A stretch of 64,000 nt of DNA from DATJGR01 sp963780795 (GCA_963780795.1 CAWADH010000006.1:248001-312000); one strand, 5' to 3'. Counted from the first letter of the stretch, positions 9,243-18,565 are shown. The notes: a model not told the origin generated them from the letters alone. Translations and numbers: made by a program.

Positions 9243-9271
9243 AAAGGGGGTGACCATGGTCACCCCTTTTT
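9243..9271 (+). terminator. Intrinsic terminator after atpC
   Basis: A long inverted repeat, AAAGGGGG-TGACC on the left and GGTCA-CCCC on the right with a two-base AT centre, is followed by a run of five T. The arms pair over at least nine G:C-rich positions plus the A/T flanks. It lies 30 bases after the atpC stop and 14 bases before the glmU -10 element, so it separates the two transcripts. The symmetry means it could also fold in RNA read from the other strand, but no gene converges on it. Confidence 0.88.
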
Positions 9272-9284
9272 GCATATGGGCACC

Positions 9285-9290
9285 TATAAT
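9285..9290 (+). promoter_or_regulatory. Consensus -10 element before glmU
   Basis: A perfect TATAAT hexamer lies 29 bases before the glmU ATG and directly after the atp terminator. I see no good -35 hexamer at 16-18 bases upstream (that region is the C-rich terminator arm), so the promoter may be activator-dependent or rely on other contacts. Predicted from sequence only. Confidence 0.5.
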
Positions 9291-9318
9291 CCTGCGGATT
9301 CCGGAAAGGACTCCCACC

Positions 9319-10698
9319 ATGAGCCTCGAAATCGTCGTGCTCGCCGCAGGTCAGGGCACGCGGATGCGCTCCAAGTTACCGAAAGTGCTGCACGACCTCG
9401 CCGGGCAACCGCTCCTGAGCCACGTCCTTCGATCCGTCCGAGCGCTTGCGCCGCAACGCATCCATGTCGTCATCGGCCATGCAGCTACGCAGGTTCGCGC
9501 TGCGTTCGCGGATGCCAGAGATCTCACCTGGGTGGAGCAGTCGCGGCAACTCGGTACGGGGCACGCGGTCGCGCAGGCGCTCCCCGCCGTTTCAGACGAC
9601 GCAACGGTTCTGGTCGCATTCGGCGACGTTCCGCTCGTCAAGTCCGAGACGCTGTCCAGTTGCATTGCCGCGGCTCGCTCGGGATCGCTGGCGGTTGTCA
9701 CCGCCGACATGGCGGATCCGACCGGGTTGGGTCGGATCATACGCGGCGCTGACGGGCACATGATGGCGATCGTGGAGGAGCGCGATGCGACGCCGGACCA
9801 ACGCGCGATCAAGGAGATCAACTCGGGAATCCTGGCGGCGCCGGCAAAAATGCTGCGCGAACTCCTTGGACAGCTGGGGCGCAACAATCAGCAGGGCGAG
9901 TTCTATCTGACGGATGTGATCGGTCTCGCCGTAGCGCGAGGTTTTGAAGTCGACGGTCGCAGGGTGGCATGCGCCGATGACGTAGCGGGTATCAACGATC
10001 GATCCGAACTGGCGCGCATCGAACGGATATTTCAGCGCCGGGAGGCCGAACGATTGATGGCCGGCGGCGTCACGTTGCGCGACCCGTCGCGGTTCGACGT
10101 GCGCGGTGCGCTGACAGCGGGCATCGACTGCGTGATCGATGTCGACGTCGTGTTCGAGGGCAGCGTGACGCTCGGCGAAGGTGTTCGAATCGGATCGGGT
10201 TGTGTCGTGAAGGATGCCCGCATCGGCGACGGCGCCGTGATTCATGCGCACACGGTCATCGACGGCGCCGTCGTCAGCGCCGGTTGCGAACTCGGACCGT
10301 TTGCCCGGCTGCGTCCGGGCACCGAACTCGGCGCGCACGTGAAGATCGGCAACTTCGTCGAAACCAAAAAGACGCGTCTCGGCCCCGGCACCAAGTCGAA
10401 TCACTTTGCCTACCTCGGCGACACCACGACCGGTGCCAACTGCAACATCGGCGCCGGCACGATCATGTGCAATTACGACGGCTTGGCGAAGCACGAAACG
10501 CACCTCGGCAGCGACGTGTTCATCGGCTCAAACTCGACGCTGGTTGCGCCGATCGAAGTCGGTGACGGCGGCTACGTCGCAGCCGGCTCGACCGTGACGA
10601 CGAAGGTCGAGGCTGGCGAGCTCGCAGTAGGCCGCGCGCGCCAGCGCAACATCGGTGGCTGGGTGCCGCCGGCCAAGCGCGTCAAACCGACTCAATAA
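9319..10698 (+). CDS. glmU: Bifunctional UDP-GlcNAc pyrophosphorylase / glucosamine-1-phosphate N-acetyltransferase
   Basis: GlmU acetylates glucosamine-1-phosphate and couples it to UTP, giving UDP-GlcNAc for peptidoglycan and lipopolysaccharide. The 459-residue protein has the uridyltransferase motif LAAGQGTRMRSKLPKVLH near the N-terminus and a C-terminal left-handed beta-helix of hexapeptide repeats (about residues 255-440). The acetyltransferase region includes GNFVETKKTRLGPGTKSNH and NIGAGTIMCNYDG. The frame is open further upstream, but ATG 9319 begins the conserved MSLEIVVLAAG and has GGAAAGGA at 9302-9309. The upstream part would cross the terminator. Confidence 0.97.
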   Translation: MSLEIVVLAAGQGTRMRSKLPKVLHDLAGQPLLSHVLRSVRALAPQRIHVVIGHAATQVRAAFADARDLTWVEQSRQLGTGHAVAQALPAVSDDATVLVAFGDVPLVKSETLSSCIAAARSGSLAVVTADMADPTGLGRIIRGADGHMMAIVEERDATPDQRAIKEINSGILAAPAKMLRELLGQLGRNNQQGEFYLTDVIGLAVARGFEVDGRRVACADDVAGINDRSELARIERIFQRREAERLMAGGVTLRDPSRFDVRGALTAGIDCVIDVDVVFEGSVTLGEGVRIGSGCVVKDARIGDGAVIHAHTVIDGAVVSAGCELGPFARLRPGTELGAHVKIGNFVETKKTRLGPGTKSNHFAYLGDTTTGANCNIGAGTIMCNYDGLAKHETHLGSDVFIGSNSTLVAPIEVGDGGYVAAGSTVTTKVEAGELAVGRARQRNIGGWVPPAKRVKPTQ

Positions 10699-10714
10699 CG
10701 GGAATCGATCCAGT

Positions 10715-12550
10715 ATGTGCGGCATCGTAGGCGCCGTTGCGCGCCGAGACGTTCCGGGAATTCTCATCGAAGGATTGAGGCGCCTCGAATACCGCGGCTA
10801 CGATTCCGCTGGATTGGCGGTCATCCCACAGGGTTCGGGCCGCATCGAACGCAGACGCCGGGTCGGCAAGGTCAAAGAGCTCTCCGACAGCCTGAACTCG
10901 GAGCCGTTGCTCGGCACCATCGGCATCGCGCATACACGCTGGGCCACGCACGGCGCGCCGGTCGAACGCAACGCGCACCCGCACATGTCGCGCGATCGCA
11001 TCTGCGTGGTACACAACGGCATCATCGAGAACTTCGAGCAGATCCGCCAGAAACTGGAGTCGCAAGGCTACCGGTTCGATTCGGAGACCGACTCGGAAGT
11101 CATCGCGCATCTGATCGAATCGCTCCAGACGAAAGGCGTCTCACTGGTCGACGCGGTCCGTCTCGCGACCAGGCAACTCGAGGGTGCGTATGCCATCGGC
11201 GTGATCTCGCGCGACGAGCCCGATCGATTGGTCGGTGCCCGCGTCGGCAGCCCGCTGGTAGTCGGCATCGGCATCGGCGAGAACTTCCTGGCCTCCGACG
11301 TGCTGGCGTTGCGTCCGGTCACCGATCGGTTCGTGTTTCTCGAAGAAGGCGATCTGGTCGAGATCACCGCCAACGACATATCGGTGTGGAGCATCTCGAA
11401 CGAGAGCGTCGTCCGCTCGACCGTTCGCGTGACGCTCGACAGCGACGACGTCGATAAGGGCAACTATCGGCATCACATGCTGAAGGAGATCCACGAGCAG
11501 CCGAAAGTCATTCGCGACACGCTTGAAGGACGCCTCACGAAGACGCGCGTGCTGGAACCGGCCTTCGGCGTGAAAGCCGGCGCGATCTTCGATCGCGTGA
11601 AGTCCGTGACGATCGTCGCGTGTGGATCGAGCTTCTACACAGGCTCGATCGCGAAGTACTGGATCGAGGGCATCGCGAAGCTTCCGTGTCAGGTCGAGAT
11701 CGCCAGCGAGTATCGATACCGCGGCGTCGCGGTGCCGGACGACAGTCTGTTCGTGACGATCTCGCAATCGGGAGAAACCGCCGACACGCTCGCGGCGCTG
11801 CGGATGGCGAAGACCGCCGGATACGCGGCCACGCTGACGTTGTGCAACGTGGCGACGAGTTCGATCGTTCGGGAATCCGACCTCGCACTGACGTTGGAGG
11901 CCGGCCCCGAAATCGGCGTCGCTTCGACCAAGGCATTCACCGCGCAGCTCGTCGACCTGGCTTTGCTGACGATTTTGCTGGCGCGTCGGCACGGTCTCAC
12001 CGCCGAACGCGAAGCCGAGCTGGTGACAGCACTGCACGGACTCGCTGGCATCGTCGAGGAAACGCTGCTGCTCGATTCGGTCACCGAGAAGCTGGCCGAA
12101 CAGTTCATGGACCTGCGCCACGCGCTGTTCCTCGGGCGCGGCTCGTTGTATCCGGTCGCGCTCGAAGGCGCATTGAAGCTGAAGGAGATCTCGTACATTC
12201 ACGCGGAAGGTTATCCAGCGGGTGAGTTGAAACACGGACCGCTGGCGCTGGTGGACGAAGACATGCCGGTGGTAGCTGTCGCACCGAACGACGATCTGCT
12301 CAGCAAGCTGCAATCCAACCTGCAGGTGGTGCGCGCACGCGGCGGCAAGCTGTTCGTGTTCGCCGATCGCAAGGCTGGATTCGTGAACGAATCCGGCGTC
12401 ACGGTGATTCCGGTTCCGTCCGTGCACGAGATGCTGGCGCCGATCGTGTACACGATTCCGCTGCAATTGCTCGCCTACCATGCGGCCGTACTCAAAGGCA
12501 CCGACGTCGATCAGCCGCGCAACCTGGCGAAGTCCGTTACCGTCGAATAG
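10715..12550 (+). CDS. glmS: Glutamine-fructose-6-phosphate aminotransferase (isomerising)
   Basis: GlmS makes glucosamine-6-phosphate from fructose-6-phosphate and glutamine, the committed step towards UDP-GlcNAc. The 611-residue protein starts MCGIVGAV. Cys2 becomes the N-terminal nucleophile of the class II glutaminase domain, so the start at 10715 is firm although the frame is open further upstream. Two SIS sugar-isomerase domains follow (GSSFYTG and SQSGETADT near residues 305-355; GRGSLYPVALEGALKLKEIS near 475-495). The C-terminus LAKSVTVE matches the enterobacterial enzyme. It lies 16 bases after glmU. No glmS ribozyme is present, as expected outside Firmicutes; the E. coli-type GlmZ control cannot be judged from this sequence. 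Confidence 0.97.
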   Translation: MCGIVGAVARRDVPGILIEGLRRLEYRGYDSAGLAVIPQGSGRIERRRRVGKVKELSDSLNSEPLLGTIGIAHTRWATHGAPVERNAHPHMSRDRICVVHNGIIENFEQIRQKLESQGYRFDSETDSEVIAHLIESLQTKGVSLVDAVRLATRQLEGAYAIGVISRDEPDRLVGARVGSPLVVGIGIGENFLASDVLALRPVTDRFVFLEEGDLVEITANDISVWSISNESVVRSTVRVTLDSDDVDKGNYRHHMLKEIHEQPKVIRDTLEGRLTKTRVLEPAFGVKAGAIFDRVKSVTIVACGSSFYTGSIAKYWIEGIAKLPCQVEIASEYRYRGVAVPDDSLFVTISQSGETADTLAALRMAKTAGYAATLTLCNVATSSIVRESDLALTLEAGPEIGVASTKAFTAQLVDLALLTILLARRHGLTAEREAELVTALHGLAGIVEETLLLDSVTEKLAEQFMDLRHALFLGRGSLYPVALEGALKLKEISYIHAEGYPAGELKHGPLALVDEDMPVVAVAPNDDLLSKLQSNLQVVRARGGKLFVFADRKAGFVNESGVTVIPVPSVHEMLAPIVYTIPLQLLAYHAAVLKGTDVDQPRNLAKSVTVE

Positions 12551-12651
12551 CACCTCGTCGATTTCGCGACGCGCGGCGCCATACGACACGCTCTTGATGT
12601 ATAAAGCCAACCCCGCTCGAATGACTCGGGCGCGATTGCGAGTAGCACGGG

Positions 12652-14874
12652 TTGGACGTCTCCCACATCCTCGATGATCTGAACGAGCGGCAGCGCGAAG
12701 CGGTCACGGCGCCGCTCGGCAACCTGCTGATCGTCGCGGGTGCGGGCAGCGGCAAGACGCGCGTGCTGGTGCATCGCGTTGCGTGGCTGATCGAGGCCGA
12801 AGGCGTTTCGCCGCATGGCGTCCTCGCGGTGACTTTTACCAACAAGGCCGCCAGCGAAATGCGCCAACGCACCGAAGCGTTGCTGCGTATGCCTGGTCGC
12901 GCATTGTGGGTCGGCACCTTCCACGGCATCGCGCATCGTCTGCTGCGAACGCATTGGACCGAAGCGAAGCTGCCGCAGAGCTTCCAGATTCTCGATTCGG
13001 ACGATCAGCTGCGCCTCATCAAGCGCGTCATGCGCGCGCTCGACGTCGACGAAGCGAAATGGGCGCCGCGGCAGGCGCAATGGTTCATCAACGGGCAGAA
13101 GGACGAGGGGCGGCGGGCGCGTGAAGTGGTCGCCGGCGACGACCTGTTCCTGATCACGCACCGGCGCATCTACGAAGCGTACGAGGAGCTCTGCTTCAAC
13201 GGCGGTCTCGTAGACTTTGCCGAACTGCTGTTGCGCAGCCACGAGCTCTGGCTCGAAGTGCCGGATCTGCTGGCGCACTATCAGCGCCGCTTTCAGCATC
13301 TGCTGGTCGACGAGTTCCAGGACACCAACACGATTCAGTACGCGTGGTTGCGCGTGCTGGCCGGCCAACAGGGTCGCGTAGTCGCGGTCGGTGACGACGA
13401 CCAGTCGATTTACGGTTGGCGCGGCGCGCGGATCGAGAACATCCATCGGTTCCGGCAGGATTTCCGCGACGTTGCAATCATCCGGCTCGAACAGAACTAC
13501 CGCTCCACCGGCACCATTCTGAAGGCGGCAAACGCGCTGATCGACCACAACACCGACCGGCTCGGCAAGCAGCTGTGGACGAATGGAGCCGAGGGCGATC
13601 AGATCGCGTTGTATGCCGCGTACAACGAGCTCGATGAGGCGCGCTTCATTGCAGACCGGATCGAGGATTGGATCGCACAGGGCGGTAGCGCCATCGACGT
13701 GGCGCTGCTCTATCGGTCGAACGCACAAAGCCGCGTGCTGGAAGAAGCGCTGCTGCGCGCACGGATCCCCTACCGCATCTACGGCGGGTTACGATTCTTC
13801 GAGCGGCTCGAAGTGAAAAACGCGCTGGCGTACATGCGAATGACCGCGCAGCCGCATTCCGACACCGCGTTCGAGCGAATCGTCAACACGCCGACGCGCG
13901 GCATAGGTGACAAAACCATCGAAGCCATTCGCGAGCGCGCGAGGAACACCGGCGTGTCGTTGTGGCAGGCCGCGAAGGAAGGCGTTGCGGACGGTTCGTA
14001 CGGAAGGACCGGTCACGCCATCCTCGGCTTCATCACTCTCATCGAACAGATCTCCGTCGCGGTAGCAGGCTTGCCGCTGCACGAACTTGCGCAACACTGT
14101 ATCGAGGTCAGCGGCCTGCTCGAGTTTCACACGCGTGAGCGGGGCGAGCGCGGACTTGCGCGCAAGGAGAACCTCGAAGAACTGATCACGGCGTGTCGGC
14201 AGTTCAGCGGTGAAGTCGTACTGCCGATTGACGACGCGGGCGTGGTGCGCGATGGCCCAATATCGCAGCTCGACGAGTTCCTCGATCAAGCCGCGCTCGA
14301 GAGCGGCGAACACCAGACCGACGACGACGGCAACTGCGTGCAGCTGATGACGCTGCACACGGCGAAGGGGCTCGAGTTCCCGATTGTGTTCATGGCCGGC
14401 ATGGAAGAAGGTCTGTTCCCGCATCGGATGTCTGCGGAAGAGCCGGGTCGGATGGAGGAAGAGCGGCGTCTTTGCTACGTCGGCATTACGCGCGCAATGC
14501 GGCAACTGACGTTTACGTTTGCGGAAACGCGGCGTTTGCACGGCACCGACTCGTATAACCGGCCATCGCGGTTCATTGCGGAAATACCGCACGCGCTGCT
14601 GCAGGAAGTGCGCATGCGTGGAGCGGTTGCACGGCCCTACGAGTCGCGCAGCAACAGTTACAGCAGCAGCAGTCAGACTTCGTCGGTAAAGCGGATTCCG
14701 GCGGACGACGGTGCGTTGCGAATCGGCCAACGCGTATCGCACGGCAAGTTCGGTGAGGGCGTCGTGCTCCAATCCGAAGGGCACGGCGAGCGCGCGCGCG
14801 TGCAGGTGAACTTCGCGCGCGACGGAGCGAAGTGGCTGATGCTCGGCTACGCCAAGTTGCAGCCGCTCGACTGA
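12652..14874 (+). CDS. uvrD: DNA helicase II (UvrD)
   Basis: UvrD is the superfamily 1A 3'-5' helicase of nucleotide-excision and mismatch repair. The 740-residue protein has Walker A AGAGSGKT at residues 29-36, motif II DEFQDTN near 220, motif III GDDDQSIYGWRGA near 245, and motif V LMTLHTAKGLEFP near 565. The C-terminus (GQRVSHGKFGEGVV) is the UvrD-type Tudor-like domain that contacts RNA polymerase, which favours UvrD over Rep or PcrA. The start is TTG at 12652, giving MDVSHILDDLN, the exact family start. A serine-rich linker (SYSSSSQTSS) precedes the Tudor domain. No LexA box of enterobacterial type was seen upstream. The 101-base gap before it has only a weak -10-like TATAAA at 12600-12605. 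Confidence 0.95.
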   Translation: MDVSHILDDLNERQREAVTAPLGNLLIVAGAGSGKTRVLVHRVAWLIEAEGVSPHGVLAVTFTNKAASEMRQRTEALLRMPGRALWVGTFHGIAHRLLRTHWTEAKLPQSFQILDSDDQLRLIKRVMRALDVDEAKWAPRQAQWFINGQKDEGRRAREVVAGDDLFLITHRRIYEAYEELCFNGGLVDFAELLLRSHELWLEVPDLLAHYQRRFQHLLVDEFQDTNTIQYAWLRVLAGQQGRVVAVGDDDQSIYGWRGARIENIHRFRQDFRDVAIIRLEQNYRSTGTILKAANALIDHNTDRLGKQLWTNGAEGDQIALYAAYNELDEARFIADRIEDWIAQGGSAIDVALLYRSNAQSRVLEEALLRARIPYRIYGGLRFFERLEVKNALAYMRMTAQPHSDTAFERIVNTPTRGIGDKTIEAIRERARNTGVSLWQAAKEGVADGSYGRTGHAILGFITLIEQISVAVAGLPLHELAQHCIEVSGLLEFHTRERGERGLARKENLEELITACRQFSGEVVLPIDDAGVVRDGPISQLDEFLDQAALESGEHQTDDDGNCVQLMTLHTAKGLEFPIVFMAGMEEGLFPHRMSAEEPGRMEEERRLCYVGITRAMRQLTFTFAETRRLHGTDSYNRPSRFIAEIPHALLQEVRMRGAVARPYESRSNSYSSSSQTSSVKRIPADDGALRIGQRVSHGKFGEGVVLQSEGHGERARVQVNFARDGAKWLMLGYAKLQPLD

Positions 14875-14899
14875 AAACGGGTGAACTGAGGGGCGGAGT

Positions 14900-15727
14900 A
14901 TGGAACTCAAAGCGACGCGCTATGGTGTCGACGCCGGAGTTGCGACGATCACGCTGCATCGCCCGGAGCGCATGAACGCGTGGACCGGCCGCATGCACAC
15001 CGAGTACCGCGATTGTCTCGATCAAGCGGAGCGCGACGATGCGGTACACGTAATCGTAGTCACCGGCGCCGGCCGCGGATTCTGTGTCGGCGGCGACGCC
15101 GATGCGCTGCAGGGTCACGTGAAGAAAGGCGGCTACGATCCCGGTACGCCGACACGGCTCGCTCGACCGGGATATGGGACTGCACCGGAGTTCGACGCCA
15201 GTTTCGCTTTCCATTTCGGCCTCTCGAAGCCGGTAATCGCCGCGATCAACGGACCTGCCGCTGGCGTCGGTCTGGCGCTCGCGTGTTTCGCCGACCTGCG
15301 CTTCGCTGCGTCCGGAATCAAGATGACTACGGCGCATGGCAAGCTGAACCTGCCAGCCGAGTACGGACTGTCGTGGCTGTTGCCGCGAATGATCGGACTG
15401 ACGCGTGCCAACGAATTGCTACTGACGAGCCGGCCGTTTCTCGCGGAAGAGGCGTTGGCGTTCGGATTGATCAACGGCGTGCATCCGGCCGACGCGCTGC
15501 TCGCTGAAACGTATGCATTCGCTCGAAACCTGATCGACACGGTATCACCGAATTCACTGCGCCAGACGCGTTGGCAGGTATACCGCGATCTGCACCGCGA
15601 CGTCGCCGGATCGGTGCGCGATTCGGAGGATCTCCTGGACGCGATGATGCGTGAGCCCGACTACGCGGAGGGCGTAGCGGCGTTTCTGGAGAAACGGCCG
15701 CCGAAGTGGCGTGGCCCTAACGGCTGA
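14900..15727 (+). CDS. Enoyl-CoA hydratase/isomerase (crotonase) family protein
   Basis: A 275-residue crotonase-fold protein. The CoA-binding and oxyanion-hole regions are clear (GAGRGFCVGGDAD near residues 58-70 and AAINGPAAGVGLALACFADL near 114-133). The active-site region reads NLPAEYGLSWLLPRMIG, with a glutamate at the position where hydratases and isomerases often have an acidic residue. The substrate cannot be inferred from sequence. It follows uvrD by 25 bases with its own GAGGGGCGGAG ribosome binding site and converges on the GltB-like gene with a 10-base gap. It has no beta-oxidation neighbours. Confidence 0.85.
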   Translation: MELKATRYGVDAGVATITLHRPERMNAWTGRMHTEYRDCLDQAERDDAVHVIVVTGAGRGFCVGGDADALQGHVKKGGYDPGTPTRLARPGYGTAPEFDASFAFHFGLSKPVIAAINGPAAGVGLALACFADLRFAASGIKMTTAHGKLNLPAEYGLSWLLPRMIGLTRANELLLTSRPFLAEEALAFGLINGVHPADALLAETYAFARNLIDTVSPNSLRQTRWQVYRDLHRDVAGSVRDSEDLLDAMMREPDYAEGVAAFLEKRPPKWRGPNG

Positions 15728-15737
15728 ACCAAGGCGC

Positions 15738-17321
15738 TCAGGCGGGCCTGAAGCTGTCTGCCCTGGCGAGATGCCATTCGCTCTGCCACTCGGGTCCCGC
15801 GCGGTCTTCGATCAGCTGACCTGGCGCGAGCCACTCGAACGCGCGATCGAGCGTCGCTACCGCCCGTGAGGAGGTGCGGCGATTGATGTGCTGCGGCCGC
15901 AGTTCCGACGGATGATCGAGTCCCGCGGCAGCAACCAGCTCCATCAGCGCCGCGACGGTATGCCGGTGGAAGTTGGCGACCCGCGTGGCTTTGTCGCCAA
16001 CGTCGAGCGCGCGTTGCCGCATCGGGTCCTGCGTCGCGATACCGACCGGACAATGATTCGTGTGGCACTTCTGCGACTGCAGGCAACCGAGCGCGAACAT
16101 GAAGCCACGCGCCGAGTTGCACCAGTCCGCGCCCATCGCGAGCGCAACCGCAATGTCGAAGCCGGAGATGATCTTGCCGCTGACGCCGAGTTTGAGGCGG
16201 TCGCGCAACCCGCACCCGACGAGCGCATTCTGCGCAAACCACAACGCATCGCGGCGCGGCATGCCGACGTGATCGGAGAACTCCACCGGTGCCGCGCCGG
16301 TGCCGCCCTCCTTGCCGTCGATCACGATGAAGTCCGGATAGATGCCGGTCTCGGTCATCGCTTTGCAGATACCGAGGAACTCCCACTTGTGGCCGATGCA
16401 GAGTTTGAAGCCGACCGGTTTGCCGCCGCTGAGCTGGCGCAAACGCGCGATGAATTCCATCAGCCCGAGCGGCGAGTCGAACTCCTTGTGGTACGGCGGC
16501 GATTCGCAGTCTTCGCCTTCCGGCACGCCGCGCACGCGCGCGATTTCCGAGGTGACTTTCGCGCCGGGCAACAGACCGCCGTGACCGGGCTTCGCACCCT
16601 GCGACAACTTGATCTCGACCATGCGCACCACGTCCGCTCCGGCGCGCTCTTTGAACTTCTCCGGATCGAAACGGCCGCTTGCGTTTCTGCAACCGAAATA
16701 GCCGGTTCCGATCTCCCAGATGATGTCGCCGCCGCCTTCGAGGTGGTAGTCGCTGAGCCCACCCTCACCGGTGTCGTGCGCGAAGTTGTCGAGCTTGGCG
16801 CCGCGATTGAGCGCGCGGATGGCGGCGGCGCTGAGCGACCCGAAGCTCATCGCCGAAATGTTCAGCACCGAGGACGAATACGGCCGCGCGCACTGCTCGT
16901 TGCCGATCAACGTGCGAAACGGTTCGACGCCTTTCGGCCGCGGCGCGATCGAGTGATTGATCCACTCGTAGCCGACATCGGTCACGCGCCGCTCGGTACC
17001 GAACGGCATCGTGTCGACCACGTTCTTCGCGCGTTGATACACCAGCGAGCGCTGCTCGCGGTCGAACGGCGTGCCGTCGGTGTCACTCTCGATGAAGTAT
17101 TGCCGGATCTGCGTGCGCATCTCTTCCGCGATGTTGCGGAAGTGTCCGGTGAGCGGATAGTTGCGGTAGAGGCTGTGTTTGCGCTGCAGAAGGTCCCAGC
17201 TGCCCAGTAATACGAGTGCCAACAGGAAGATCGAGGGCCACCAGGGTAGACCTGCCATGACGGCCGACGTCGTCGACAGCCACAGAATGATTACGATGAT
17301 GAAAGGCAGATGGCGGCGCAT
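15738..17321 (-). CDS. FMN-binding glutamate synthase-family protein, membrane-anchored
   Basis: This 527-residue protein is a stand-alone relative of the central FMN domain of glutamate synthase. Two hydrophobic helices at about residues 5-45 anchor it in the membrane. The GltS-type TIM barrel follows, with VKPGH-like KPGHGGLLPG, the FMN/substrate segment IDGKEGGTGAAP, and the 3Fe-4S cysteines spaced C-x5-C-x4-C in CLQSQKCHTNHCPVGI. The glutaminase and NADPH subunits of true glutamate synthase are absent, so the electron donor and reaction are unknown. The ATG at 17321 is preceded by GGAGGA and shares its A with the ubiA stop (TGATG), so the two genes are translationally coupled. The frame is open further upstream but that part is ubiA in another frame. 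Confidence 0.88.
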   Translation of the reverse strand: MRRHLPFIIVIILWLSTTSAVMAGLPWWPSIFLLALVLLGSWDLLQRKHSLYRNYPLTGHFRNIAEEMRTQIRQYFIESDTDGTPFDREQRSLVYQRAKNVVDTMPFGTERRVTDVGYEWINHSIAPRPKGVEPFRTLIGNEQCARPYSSSVLNISAMSFGSLSAAAIRALNRGAKLDNFAHDTGEGGLSDYHLEGGGDIIWEIGTGYFGCRNASGRFDPEKFKERAGADVVRMVEIKLSQGAKPGHGGLLPGAKVTSEIARVRGVPEGEDCESPPYHKEFDSPLGLMEFIARLRQLSGGKPVGFKLCIGHKWEFLGICKAMTETGIYPDFIVIDGKEGGTGAAPVEFSDHVGMPRRDALWFAQNALVGCGLRDRLKLGVSGKIISGFDIAVALAMGADWCNSARGFMFALGCLQSQKCHTNHCPVGIATQDPMRQRALDVGDKATRVANFHRHTVAALMELVAAAGLDHPSELRPQHINRRTSSRAVATLDRAFEWLAPGQLIEDRAGPEWQSEWHLARADSFRPA

Positions 17322-18223
17322 CACGTTCCTCCAAGGGAAGACAACCGGAGTCGAAACTCGAGTTCGACGACGGTTCCGGCAAAAAGTGCGAACCCAACCC
17401 AGACGTTGTTGCGGAAGGCCGCGAAACAGTGCGCGGGTTTGCGGTCGCGAATGAGGCGCTGCTGGTACACGAACAAAGCGCCGGCCACCGCGATGCCGAG
17501 GAAATAGCCGATACCGAACTGCAGCCGGACGCCGAGCAACGCGAGCGTGGCCACGGTCGATGCCTGCATCACGGCCACCATCGCACGGTCGGCATTTCCG
17601 AACAGAATGGCGGTCGACTTGATGCCGACGCGCAGGTCGTCGTCGCGATCGACCATCGCATAGAGCGTGTCGTACGAAACGATCCACAACACGCTCGCGA
17701 TGAACATCAGCCACGCCGGATCGCCGAGACCTGCGCCGGTTGCGGCAAAGGCCATGACGATGCCCCAACTGAAGGCGGCGCCGAGCACGATCTGGGGCAG
17801 GTAAGTCCAGCGCTTCATGAATGGATACAGCGTGGCGATCGCAGCGCCGCCGACAGCGAGCCGCTGTGTGAAGTCGTTGAGGAAGAACACCAGTACGAGC
17901 GCGATGGCGAGCAGCACCGCAAAGAGCGCGAGCGCTTCCCCTTCGCTGATCTGCTTGCGCGCCATTGGACGATCGCGCGTTCGCGTGACGTACGCGTCGA
18001 GGTTTCGATCGGCGTAGTCATTGATCACACAACCGGCCGCGCGCATGACCACCGTGCCGAGCGTGAAGATGACGACCAGCCCGAGAGACGGTCGCCCCGC
18101 AGCGGCAATCCACAGCGCAGCGAGCGTCGGCCATAGCAGCAGCAATGTCCCAACGGGGCGATCGAAGCGCATCAGGCGCATGTAGAGCGGCAGGCGACGG
18201 GTCAGAATGGTCACGCAGGTCAC
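17321..18223 (-). CDS. ubiA: 4-hydroxybenzoate polyprenyltransferase
   Basis: UbiA attaches the polyprenyl tail to 4-hydroxybenzoate in ubiquinone synthesis. About 300 residues with eight to nine membrane helices. Both aspartate-rich motifs are present: NDYADRNLDAYVTRTRDRP near residue 68 and DTLYAMVDRDDDLRVGIKS near 190. The start is uncertain: GTG at 18223 is the longest option and a GTG three codons later is equally possible. No ubiC (chorismate lyase) is next to it. It is followed by the GltB-like gene with one shared base. Confidence 0.93.
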   Translation of the reverse strand: MTCVTILTRRLPLYMRLMRFDRPVGTLLLLWPTLAALWIAAAGRPSLGLVVIFTLGTVVMRAAGCVINDYADRNLDAYVTRTRDRPMARKQISEGEALALFAVLLAIALVLVFFLNDFTQRLAVGGAAIATLYPFMKRWTYLPQIVLGAAFSWGIVMAFAATGAGLGDPAWLMFIASVLWIVSYDTLYAMVDRDDDLRVGIKSTAILFGNADRAMVAVMQASTVATLALLGVRLQFGIGYFLGIAVAGALFVYQQRLIRDRKPAHCFAAFRNNVWVGFALFAGTVVELEFRLRLSSLGGT

Positions 18224-18392
18224 TCGATTCGAGCGCAGCGAAGTCTACCGGTTTGCTACTTCGCCGGCACAGCGGACGCGGCGTTCGCATGCGCGCGGAG
18301 TCGGTCGCGCAGTCCGTCCGCTGATTTGCAATTTCGCGGTGACGCAAGTAGCGTACGCCGCCTTGAATTGGGACGGTTGAGAGCGCACGCAG

Positions 18393-18560
18393 ATGCGAAA
18401 ATGGCAGTGTATCGTTTGCGGCTGGATCTACGACGAGGCCGAAGGTTATCAGGACGAAGGCATCGCTCCGGGAACGCCGTGGGACAAGGTTCCCGACGAT
18501 TTCGTCTGCCCTGAATGCGGCGTCAGCAAGGAAGACTTCGAGATGATCGAAGTCGGTTGA
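18393..18560 (+). CDS. rubA: Rubredoxin
   Basis: A 55-residue iron protein. Four cysteines bind one iron: Cys6 and Cys9 (CIVCG) and Cys39 and Cys42 (CPECG). The aromatic and glycine positions (W4, Y13, DEGIAPGTPW at 21-30, F49) match classic rubredoxins. It carries electrons to alkane hydroxylases, rubrerythrin-like peroxidases or other oxidoreductases; no obvious partner is adjacent on the same strand. It is divergent from ubiA across 169 bases. In that gap I see only a weak promoter candidate for it (TTGCAA at 18326 and a poor -10). Its stop is six bases from the convergent HDOD gene. Confidence 0.95.
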   Translation: MRKWQCIVCGWIYDEAEGYQDEGIAPGTPWDKVPDDFVCPECGVSKEDFEMIEVG

Positions 18561-18565
18561 TTCGT

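Noticed and set aside
12600..12605. TATAAA as a promoter for uvrD
   Set aside because: No -35 at the right distance and no conserved context; noted only in the uvrD entry.
11141..12610. A 489-codon minus-strand frame opposite glmS
   Set aside because: Antisense shadow of a well-conserved gene, with no domain and no ribosome binding site.
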